A DNA stretch of 6,329 bases, taken from NCBI GenBank assembly GCA_021826485.1, contig JAKAZX010000244.1:1-6329 (forward strand). Direction: 5' to 3'. Below, in pieces: positions 1-6,329 of this stretch (positions are counted from its first letter, which is position 1; the number at the start of each line of letters is the position of its first letter). The position numbers and the translations under genes were made by a program. The notes beneath the pieces are model-generated. The model did not search any database and had not been told where the DNA came from. It saw nothing but the letters and a program-made list of their open reading frames with translations. The stretch is from Pseudomonadota bacterium. GTDB taxonomy: Bacteria > Pseudomonadota > Alphaproteobacteria > Acetobacterales > Acetobacteraceae.

Positions 1-256
1 CCATGTCGGCGACCAGATCGACCGTCACGTCGAACTGCGTGACCTTCTCGGGGAACACCACGCGGGCCAGGAAATTGCCCTGCGGGTCCTGCTGCCAGTT
101 CAGGAAATGCGGCTTCGGCGCAATCGCCAGCGTGTAGGCCAGGATCGGCGTGCGGGCATGCGGCGCCGGGCGCAGCCGGATGGTCTGCGGACCCAACGAC
201 ACCGGCCGATCGTACCGGTAGCTGGTGCGGTGCGTCAGCGCGGCATGGATCGACAT
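1..256 (-). CDS. DUF2126-type transglutaminase-like protein, N-terminal fragment
   Basis: Only the first 85 codons are present; the gene runs off the left edge on the minus strand. The translation opens MSIHAALTHRTSYRYDRPVS, continues with LGPQTIRLRPAPHARTPI and then FLNWQQDPQGNFLARVVFPEK. I recognise this as the N-terminal beta-sandwich (transglutaminase N-terminal region) of the large, roughly 1,100-residue proteins that join a transglutaminase-like cysteine protease fold to a DUF2126 domain. The catalytic Cys-His-Asp region and DUF2126 lie outside the window, so activity cannot be judged. The physiological substrate of this family is not established; members often sit near ATP-grasp and alpha-E proteins, but neither is visible here. 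The ATG at 256 lies 22 bases after the stop of the upstream FAD oxidoreductase, which suggests co-transcription. The ribosome binding site is weak, with GGA about 8 bases before the ATG. Family call is confident; function is not. Confidence 0.85.
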   Translation of the reverse strand, partial: MSIHAALTHRTSYRYDRPVSLGPQTIRLRPAPHARTPILAYTLAIAPKPHFLNWQQDPQGNFLARVVFPEKVTQFDVTVDLVADM

Positions 257-278
257 GGTTGGGTCCGGTCGGTTCGGG

Positions 279-1409
279 TCAGCGCGCGCCGCGGAACCGG
301 CGCGGATCGAGGGTCGCAAGAACCGGGCCAAGCGCGCCGGGAACGCGCCCGGCGATCAGGTCGGCCACCAACTGCCCGGCGGCCGGGGAGGTCTGGATGC
401 CGTAGCCGCCCTGCCCGACGCTCCAGAAGAACCCTTCGGCCGTGTCATCCCAGCCGATCGCCAGTTCGCGGTCGGGCGTGAAGGTCCGCAGCCCCGCCCA
501 GGAATGTTCCACCCGCTTCACCTCGATCGCCAGGGCCTGCTGCATGCGGTCGATGGCAATGGCGATGTCCAGCTCGTCGGGCTGCACGTCCTGCGGGTCG
601 AGGTCGGTCTCGTCGGCCGGCGAGACCATCATCTTGGTCCGCGCCTCCGGCCTTGCGTACCAAGTGTGCGCCACGTCGTTGATCATCGGCCAGTTGGCCA
701 CGTCCAGCGGCGCCGGGTCGATGATGACGCCGGTGCGGCGCTTGGGCTGCAGGCCGAGCGGCGCGACGCCGGCCAGCCGCGCCACCACGTCGCCCCAGGC
801 GCCGGCCGCGTTCACCAGCACCTTCGCGCGGAACACGGCGCCACCGGTGACTTCGACGTGCCAGACCCCGCCCCGCCGCTCGATCCGCCCGGCACGGCTG
901 CGCAGCGCCAGCACCCCGTCACGCGCGCGGAGCTGCCGCAGGAAGCCCTGATGCAGCCGCGCCACGTCCATGTCGAAGGCGTCATTTTCCACCGCGGCGC
1001 CACGCACCCAGCCGGGGCGCAGCGCCGGCACCATCGCCTCCGCCTCGGCCGGCGCGATCTGCCGCAGGCCGATGCCGGCGCCGAGCACTCCGCGGAACGC
1101 CGCCATCTGCTCCTCCGGCGCGATGAACAGCACCGGCCGGTGCAGCATGATCGGCGCGTCGGCGAAGCCCGGCGGCGGCGCGTCGAAGAAGCCGCGCGAC
1201 AGGCCGGTCATCACGCGCACGGTGGCGGGGCCGTAGTTCTGAATCCACATCGCCGCGGACCGGCCGGTGCTGTGATAGCCGGCGGCCTCCTCGGCCTCGA
1301 TCAGCGCGACGCGGCGGTCGGCGGCAAGATGGGCGGCGGCGGTGGCGCCGGCGATCCCCGCGCCGATCACCACCGTATCGAAAGAATGCGTGTCCATGCG
1401 GGCCAGCAT
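279..1409 (-). CDS. FAD-dependent oxidoreductase, DAO family (glycine/D-amino acid oxidase-like)
   Basis: This 376-residue protein is probably a soluble flavoenzyme that oxidises an amine or amino/imino acid. It starts with a Rossmann beta-alpha-beta unit: DTVVIGAGIAG at residues 11-21, whose GxGxxG loop binds the FAD pyrophosphate, and VALIEAE at 34-40, whose Glu38 is placed to bind the adenine ribose. HSTGRSAAMW (45-54) is the conserved segment after strand 2 in DAO-type enzymes. VNAAGAWGD (199-207) is the second FAD-contacting motif. The C-terminal VGQGGYGIQTSPAAGQL (331-347) closes the FAD site. Length is normal for the family and the frame is intact. The substrate cannot be read from the sequence; D-amino acid dehydrogenase, glycine oxidase or sarcosine oxidase-like roles are all possible. 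I chose the ATG at 1409 because GGGGGC lies about 6 bases upstream; the ATG at 1397 (372 residues) is nearly as good. A TTG at 1433 is less likely. The DUF2126 gene follows after 22 bases on the same strand. Confidence 0.9.
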   Translation of the reverse strand: MLARMDTHSFDTVVIGAGIAGATAAAHLAADRRVALIEAEEAAGYHSTGRSAAMWIQNYGPATVRVMTGLSRGFFDAPPPGFADAPIMLHRPVLFIAPEEQMAAFRGVLGAGIGLRQIAPAEAEAMVPALRPGWVRGAAVENDAFDMDVARLHQGFLRQLRARDGVLALRSRAGRIERRGGVWHVEVTGGAVFRAKVLVNAAGAWGDVVARLAGVAPLGLQPKRRTGVIIDPAPLDVANWPMINDVAHTWYARPEARTKMMVSPADETDLDPQDVQPDELDIAIAIDRMQQALAIEVKRVEHSWAGLRTFTPDRELAIGWDDTAEGFFWSVGQGGYGIQTSPAAGQLVADLIAGRVPGALGPVLATLDPRRFRGAR

Positions 1410-1518
1410 CGAACGCCCCCGGCCCGCACGCAAGGCGCCCGGCCCCTGTTATCCCGGCGCATTGACCCGGCGCCGCAACGCCGCAGAATGATTGCAGGAG
1501 CATCACGGGCAGCGGCGG
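1410..1518. promoter_or_regulatory. Divergent intergenic region between the oxidoreductase and the Hint-protein gene
   Basis: This gap of about 110 bases must hold the start signals of two divergent genes. On the plus strand TTGACC (1462-1467) is a good -35 candidate, but 17 bases downstream there is only AGAATG (1485-1490), a poor -10. On the minus strand TTGCGG (1478-1473) is followed after 18-19 bases by GGATAAC (1454-1448). The -35 elements would lie close together. CGGCGC at 1455-1460 and GCGCCG at 1470-1475 form an inverted repeat around the plus-strand TTGACC, but short GC-rich palindromes are common in this DNA. Both promoter calls are weak. Confidence 0.25.
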
Positions 1519-4500
1519 ATGTCGGCAGGCAGCACCAGCGTCAGCGGCATCGTCGGCGCCGGCCAGCCGGAGGACTATTACGCCTTCGCCCTCGCCCGCG
1601 GCGAGACGGTGTCGCTGACGCTGGCACTCGCCGCGATCTACAGCGCCGACACGCTGACCCTGTCGCTGTTCGACGGCGCCGGCCGGCCGATCGCGACCGC
1701 GCCGGCGACCACCGCCGGGGACGGTTCGATCGTGCAGGCGCTGCCCGCCGGCCAGTATTACGTGGGTGTCGCGGGGACCGGGGCGGATGCCTACGGCCTC
1801 ATGCTGACGGACAGCGTGCCCACGGTCGGCAGCGGTCCGCTCGACAACACCGCGGGTTCGACACCGGCGACGGCGCTGCCGCTCGGCACGCTCGGCAGCG
1901 CTGCGCAGGACCTGACCGGCTGGGTCGGCAGCGGCGCGGCGCAGGCCATCTACACCTTCCAGATCGCCGGGGACGCGGCGTTCGCGGCGACCCTGTCGGG
2001 GCTCGCCGGCATTGCGACGCTGACGCTGGAGGATGCCGGCGGAACCGTGATCGCGACCACCACCGGCTCGCCCGGGGCCGACGCCTCGCTGAAGCGCCTG
2101 CTGGCCCCGCTGCCGTCCGGCAGCTACCGCCTCGTCATCGGCGATGACGGCGGGCTGACCGCGGCGAGCGGATATCATCTTGCCGTCGCCGCCGCGCCGG
2201 TCACCACCGATGCCGGCACCGCGGCGGCGGATGCGCTGCCGCTCGGCGTGCTCGGCGGCACGCCCACCGACATCGCGGACATGGTGGGCGTGGGCGGCGC
2301 CACCGGCTGGTACGGCTTCTCGCTCGAAGCGGCATCCCAGGTGGCGATCACTTTGGGCGGCCTGAGTGCTGCGGCGACGCTGACGCTGTGGAACGCCGAC
2401 GGCACGACGGAAATCGCCGCCGTCAGCGCCGGCAGCCTCGCCGATGCGACCGCGGTGCAGGACCTCGCCGCCGGCAGCTACTTCGCCACCGTTTCGATGC
2501 CCGGCAGCGGCGAGGCGACTGCCCTAACCCTGGCCGCGCAGGCGGTCCCGCTGCCCGCCGCCGGCGGGGCCGGCACCGCCGCGCCCGACGCGCTCGGCAC
2601 GCTGGCCGCGCCGGTCACGCTGACCGGCCAGGTCGGGCCGCAGCACACCGCCGATGTATTCGGCTTCACGCTCGCCGCCGCGGCGACGCTCGATCTGTCG
2701 CTGTCGGCCTACGGGTCCGGGCTGGTGCCGGGCGCGGTTGCGGTGGCGCTGCTGGCGGCGGGCGCCGCGCCGTCCGCCGCTTTGCTGGCCAGCACTGCCG
2801 CATCGGGGGCGCAGGACGGGCTGCTGGCGGTGACGCTCGGCCCCGGCAGCTACTTCGCCGCGGTCACGCCCGACGGCGCCGGCATTGCGGACTATGCGCT
2901 GACGCTGGCGACCGGGGTGGCGGCGCTGACCACCACGCCGGGCACGTCGCCGCAGACCGCGCCCGATCTGGGCGTGCCCCCGGCGGCGGGCGTGACGTAC
3001 GTGGGAACGGTGGACAGCACCCTTCCCGACGCCGAATACGGCTTCACGCTGGATCAGACGAGCCTCGTGCATCTCGACCTGACCGGCATCGCGCCGACCG
3101 GGGCGGCCGGCGTGTTCCTGCGCGGCGGCCCGTCGCCCCCGCCGTACGGGGCGGCGATGCCGGGCCAGGGCGGCTCGGTCGTGCAAGTGCTGGCGCCCGG
3201 CAGCTACGCCGCCGACGTGCAGGCGAGCTACGGCAGCACCGGCTTCGACCTCACGCTCGCCGCGGTCGCGCTGCCGGCGGCGGCGGGGACGACGGCGGCG
3301 AGCGCGCGCCTGCTTCCCGCCCCATCCGCCACGCCGGAAAGCGTCGCGGGCTATGTCGGGCCGGGCATGACCGACGCCGTCTATGCCTTCACGCTGGACG
3401 GCCGGGCCAGCGTCGAACTGCATCTGTCGGGCCTGTCCGGCATCGTGGGGGCGACGCTCGATCTGCTGGCGGCCGACGGCAACGCGCTCGGCACGGCGAC
3501 CGGCGGGGCCGCCAGCGACGCCTGGGTGGGCGCGGACTTGGCGGCCGGCACGTATGACGTGACGGTCCAGGCGGCGCCGGACCCGGCCAGCACGCAGGCG
3601 GCGGCGATTGCCAGCCAATACACGCTGGCGATCGGCGCCGTCCCGATCAGCGATGCGGCGGGCGGCACGCCGGCCGGCGCGGCGTGGCTCGGCACGCTGG
3701 ACGCGGCCTGCTTCGCCGCCGGCACCCGCATCGCGACCGCCGACGGGGAGACAGCGGTGGAGCGCCTGTGCCCGGGCGACCGCATCCGGCTGTTGCACGG
3801 GGGCAGCGCGCCGGTGATCTGGGTCGGGCACCGCACGGTGGATTGCCGCCGGCATCCGCGCCCGCAGGATGTCTGGCCGGTGCGCGTCGCGGCCGGGGCA
3901 GTCGCGCCGGGCGTCCCGAGCCGCGACCTGTGGCTGTCGCCCGACCATGCCGTGCTGCTGGACGGCGTGCTGGTCCCGGTCCGCTACCTGCTCAACGGCC
4001 GCAGCATCGCGCAGATGCGGCGCGCGCAGGTCCGCTACCTGCATGTCGAGCTGCCGCGCCATGCCGTGCTGCTCGCGGAGGGGATGCCGGCCGAAAGCTA
4101 TCTGGACACCGGCAACCGCGGCGCCTTCGCCAATGGCGGGCGGGCGGGGCGGACAACGGCGGAGGCGGCACTGCGCATCTGGCACTCCGCCGCCTGCGCC
4201 CCGCTGCTGCGCGCGGGCGGGCCGCTTGCGGCGATCCGCGCGCGGCTGCTGGAACGCGCCGCTGCCCTCGGCCATGCGCGGACGCCGGATCCCGCGCTTG
4301 CCATCCTGGCGAATAGCCGCCCGCTTGCCATCGAGGGGTGGGGCAGCCGGTGCAGCGTGCGGCTGCCGCCCGCCACGCGGGCCGTTCGCATCCTCTCGCG
4401 CAGCGCCGTGCCGGCCGAGACGCGGCCTGAGTCCCCCGACCGCCGGCGGCTGGGCGTGGCGCTGCGCCATCTGGTGCATGCCGGGCGGATGATCCCGCTG

Positions 4501-4719
4501 GACGACGCGCGGCTCGGCCGCGGCTGGCATGCGGCGGAAGGCGCGGGCGGGGTGCCGGATTTCCGCTGGACCGACGGCGATGCCCGCCTCGCCCTGCACG
4601 GCGGCGGCTGGCTGGAGATCGTGCTGGCGGCGACGGAGACCTACTGGGCCGATGCGCCACCCCGTCAGCGCGTCATGCGCCCCACCGTCTCGACCAGTTC
4701 CGCCATCTTGCGCTGCTGA
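1519..4719 (+). CDS. Multi-repeat PPC-like protein with a C-terminal Hint (Hedgehog/intein, Hint_2-type) domain
   Basis: A 1066-residue protein, probably exported and possibly self-cleaving. Residues 7-710 are six imperfect repeats resembling bacterial pre-peptidase C-terminal (PPC) beta-sandwich domains. Each has a V-G...Y-x-F-x-L strand near its start and an A-G-x-Y-type turn near its end (PAGQYYV, PSGSYRL, AAGSYFA, GPGSYFA, APGSYAA, AAGTYDV). Residues 711-730 look like the first 20 residues of a seventh repeat. The Hint domain starts at Cys731 (CFAAGTRIATADGE), carries SPDHAVLLDG with His810, and ends near YLDTGNRGAFAN (872). Residues 873-1066 are an Arg-rich tail with no family I can name; similar tails follow Hint domains in Acetobacteraceae proteins as I recall. 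No signal peptide or membrane segment is visible. The repeats have no cysteine and only about eight Lys/Arg in 730 residues, as in type I-secreted proteins. An in-frame TGA at 1489-1491 bars a longer start. TTG 1492 is possible, but ATG 1519 is preferred; neither has a good ribosome site, as AGGAG (1496-1500) lies 18 bases before the ATG. Substrate, partner and secretion route are unknown. Confidence 0.85.
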   Translation: MSAGSTSVSGIVGAGQPEDYYAFALARGETVSLTLALAAIYSADTLTLSLFDGAGRPIATAPATTAGDGSIVQALPAGQYYVGVAGTGADAYGLMLTDSVPTVGSGPLDNTAGSTPATALPLGTLGSAAQDLTGWVGSGAAQAIYTFQIAGDAAFAATLSGLAGIATLTLEDAGGTVIATTTGSPGADASLKRLLAPLPSGSYRLVIGDDGGLTAASGYHLAVAAAPVTTDAGTAAADALPLGVLGGTPTDIADMVGVGGATGWYGFSLEAASQVAITLGGLSAAATLTLWNADGTTEIAAVSAGSLADATAVQDLAAGSYFATVSMPGSGEATALTLAAQAVPLPAAGGAGTAAPDALGTLAAPVTLTGQVGPQHTADVFGFTLAAAATLDLSLSAYGSGLVPGAVAVALLAAGAAPSAALLASTAASGAQDGLLAVTLGPGSYFAAVTPDGAGIADYALTLATGVAALTTTPGTSPQTAPDLGVPPAAGVTYVGTVDSTLPDAEYGFTLDQTSLVHLDLTGIAPTGAAGVFLRGGPSPPPYGAAMPGQGGSVVQVLAPGSYAADVQASYGSTGFDLTLAAVALPAAAGTTAASARLLPAPSATPESVAGYVGPGMTDAVYAFTLDGRASVELHLSGLSGIVGATLDLLAADGNALGTATGGAASDAWVGADLAAGTYDVTVQAAPDPASTQAAAIASQYTLAIGAVPISDAAGGTPAGAAWLGTLDAACFAAGTRIATADGETAVERLCPGDRIRLLHGGSAPVIWVGHRTVDCRRHPRPQDVWPVRVAAGAVAPGVPSRDLWLSPDHAVLLDGVLVPVRYLLNGRSIAQMRRAQVRYLHVELPRHAVLLAEGMPAESYLDTGNRGAFANGGRAGRTTAEAALRIWHSAACAPLLRAGGPLAAIRARLLERAAALGHARTPDPALAILANSRPLAIEGWGSRCSVRLPPATRAVRILSRSAVPAETRPESPDRRRLGVALRHLVHAGRMIPLDDARLGRGWHAAEGAGGVPDFRWTDGDARLALHGGGWLEIVLAATETYWADAPPRQRVMRPTVSTSSAILRC
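1537..3708 (+). repeat. Six tandem PPC-like protein repeats plus a truncated seventh
   Basis: Approximate unit boundaries within the Hint-protein gene are 1537-1842, 1843-2202, 2203-2553, 2554-2928, 2929-3273, 3274-3648 and the stub 3649-3708. Units are 345-375 bases, except that the first lacks the leading linker. A typical unit starts with a linker such as NTAGSTPATALPLGTLG or TDAGTAAADALPLGVLG. Next come G-x-V-G and a Y/F-x-F-x-L strand (YAFAL, YTFQI, YGFSL, FGFTL, YGFTL, YAFTL), then a T-L-x-L strand, then a glycine-tyrosine turn. The units are clearly diverged, so this is an old duplication. Short DNA identities persist, such as CGGCAGCTACTTCGCC in units 3 and 4. Confidence 0.75.
3709..4134 (+). 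other. Hint (Hedgehog/intein-like) domain within the repeat protein
   Basis: These are residues 731-872. The block-A-like start is CFAAGTRIATADGETAVERL, with Cys731 as the candidate nucleophile for the N-S acyl shift at the Ala730-Cys731 bond. A GDRIR strand follows, and SPDHAVLLDG supplies His810 in the place of the intein block B histidine. VRYLLNGRSI and YLHVELPRHAVLLAEG come next. The end, SYLDTGNRGAF, lacks the intein C-terminal His-Asn followed by Cys/Ser/Thr. True splicing is therefore not expected. At most I expect N-terminal thioester formation and cleavage or ligation, as in Hedgehog or bacterial intein-like proteins. Processing is inferred from family knowledge only. Confidence 0.85.
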
Positions 4720-4940
4720 TCGGCGGCATCGCCGCTGGCGAAGGCGCCGGCGACGCAGTGGGCGACGTGATCGCGCAGGATTTCCGCCTCCACCTTGTGC
4801 AGGGCGGCGCGCACGGCGCTGATCTGGGTCAGCACGTCCACGCAGTAGCGATCCTCCTGCACCATGCGGGACAGGCCGCCCACCTGCCCCTCGATCCGCC
4901 GCAGCCGCGCGGCCACCGCCGATTTCGTTGCTTCCTGCAT
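4665..4940 (-). CDS. csoR: CsoR-type copper-sensing transcriptional repressor
   Basis: A 91-residue, all-helical DUF156/CsoR-RcnR-FrmR family protein, expected to act as a tetramer that binds a GC-rich operator when metal-free. The N-terminal helix carries RLRRIEGQVGGLSRM (12-26), the family signature. Cys33 (preceded by Tyr32), His58 and Cys62 have the same spacing (25 and 4) as the Cu(I) ligands Cys36, His61 and Cys65 of Mycobacterium tuberculosis CsoR. This favours a copper sensor over nickel/cobalt RcnR or formaldehyde FrmR. Glu81, in AELVETV, aligns with the allosteric Glu81 of the Mycobacterium protein if a three-residue loop insertion is allowed. The start is the ATG at 4940; an upstream in-frame TTG at 4976 coincides with the -35 hexamer and is rejected. 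The gene diverges from copA and shares its operator, so it is likely autoregulated. Its last 55 bases, including the stop, overlap the 3' end of the Hint-protein gene on the other strand. Confidence 0.92.
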   Translation of the reverse strand: MQEATKSAVAARLRRIEGQVGGLSRMVQEDRYCVDVLTQISAVRAALHKVEAEILRDHVAHCVAGAFASGDAADQQRKMAELVETVGRMTR

Positions 4941-4942
4941 GC

Positions 4943-4970
4943 TTGATTTGATACCCCATGGGGGTATATC
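4943..4970 (+). promoter_or_regulatory. copA promoter
   Basis: On the plus strand TTGATT (4943-4948) and TATATC (4965-4970) are 16 bases apart. The spacer holds the same inverted repeat as the csoR promoter. The -35 shares base 4948 with the csoR -10, and the -10 abuts the csoR -35, so the two promoters are superimposed face to face. The leader to the TTG start at 5002 would be about 25 bases and contains a strong ribosome binding site. Confidence 0.6.
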
Positions 4971-4976
4971 GGTCAA
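4948..4976 (-). promoter_or_regulatory. csoR promoter
   Basis: On the minus strand TTGACC (4976-4971) and TATCAA (4953-4948) are separated by exactly 17 bases, a good sigma70-type match. The spacer contains the CsoR operator, so repressor bound there would block the polymerase. The -10 lies only 7 bases before the csoR ATG at 4940, so the transcript would be leaderless or nearly so. No Shine-Dalgarno sequence is seen before that ATG, which fits. Confidence 0.65.
4951..4967. promoter_or_regulatory. CsoR operator (17-base inverted repeat)
   Basis: ATACCCC-ATG-GGGGTAT has perfect seven-base arms around a three-base centre. It matches the GC-tract operator type known for CsoR proteins and is very close, as I recall it, to the Bacillus subtilis copZA site. 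It is the only such palindrome between csoR and copA and sits in the spacers of both promoters. Binding is inferred. Confidence 0.85.
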
Positions 4977-4990
4977 GCGCCCGCAAAGAC

Positions 4991-4995
4991 GGAGG
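4991..4995 (+). promoter_or_regulatory. Ribosome binding site that fixes the copA TTG start
   Basis: GGAGG lies 6 bases before the TTG at 5002. It is the strongest Shine-Dalgarno match in the window and decides the start, since the next in-frame ATG (5098) falls inside the YHS metal-binding motif. Confidence 0.8.
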
Positions 4996-5001
4996 CTGGC
5001 C

Positions 5002-6329
<1,328 letters not shown>

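Noticed and set aside
1488..1520. ATG 1488 as the start of the central gene
   Set aside because: It is in another frame from the repeat protein. An in-frame TGA at 1489-1491 blocks extension upstream of 1492 in the correct frame.
225..2147. A 640-codon plus-strand open frame antisense to the FAD oxidoreductase
   Set aside because: The opposite frame carries GAGIAG, VNAAGAWG and the FAD-closing motif of a full-length enzyme. The plus-strand translation is low-complexity and runs across the divergent intergenic gap.
3709..4134. A splicing intein
   Set aside because: The C-terminal His-Asn followed by Cys/Ser/Thr is missing at SYLDTGNRGAF, and the flanks do not form a recognisable interrupted host protein.
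3684..4492. Overlapping plus-strand frames of about 207-210 codons in the Hint region
   Set aside because: Arg/Ala-rich alternative frames of the Hint gene; no motif and no plausible ribosome binding site.
4938..4976. A longer csoR starting at TTG 4976
   Set aside because: That TTG is the start of the -35 hexamer, and the extension would be encoded by the operator and -10. The ATG at 4940 begins at the normal family N-terminus.

Overview
The window comes from a very GC-rich bacterium. The Hint-domain protein with its SPDHAVLLDG and LPRHAVLLAEG signatures, together with a DUF2126-type transglutaminase, points to an alphaproteobacterium, most likely Acetobacteraceae. This placement is inferred from family recall and base composition; no search was run. 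Five protein genes fill almost all of the window. I saw no rRNA, tRNA, CRISPR array or insertion sequence.

Left part (1-1409, minus strand): an FAD-dependent oxidoreductase of the DAO family is followed 22 bases downstream by the start of a large DUF2126 transglutaminase-like protein, which runs off the left edge. The two are co-directional and probably co-transcribed. A gap of about 110 bases (1410-1518) separates them from the divergent central gene.

Centre (1519-4719, plus strand): one gene encodes a 1066-residue mosaic protein. It has six imperfect copies of a roughly 115-125-residue PPC-like beta-sandwich repeat, a 20-residue stub of a seventh, and then a Hedgehog/intein (Hint) domain that begins exactly at the first cysteine of the protein (Cys731). 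A basic C-terminal region of about 195 residues follows. There is no signal peptide. This is the most unusual object in the window: a cysteine-free, lysine/arginine-poor repeat array joined to a putative self-processing domain.

Right part (4665-6329): a copper-responsive pair. A CsoR-type repressor (minus strand) and a CopA-type P1B ATPase (plus strand, cut by the right edge) diverge from one short intergenic region. It holds a single 17-base inverted repeat, ATACCCC-ATG-GGGGTAT, which lies inside the spacers of two face-to-face promoters. The inferred logic is that apo-CsoR occupies the site and shuts both genes, while Cu(I) binding releases it so that copper is exported. The 3' end of the Hint-protein gene runs 55 bases into the 3' end of csoR on the opposite strand, with no terminator between them.
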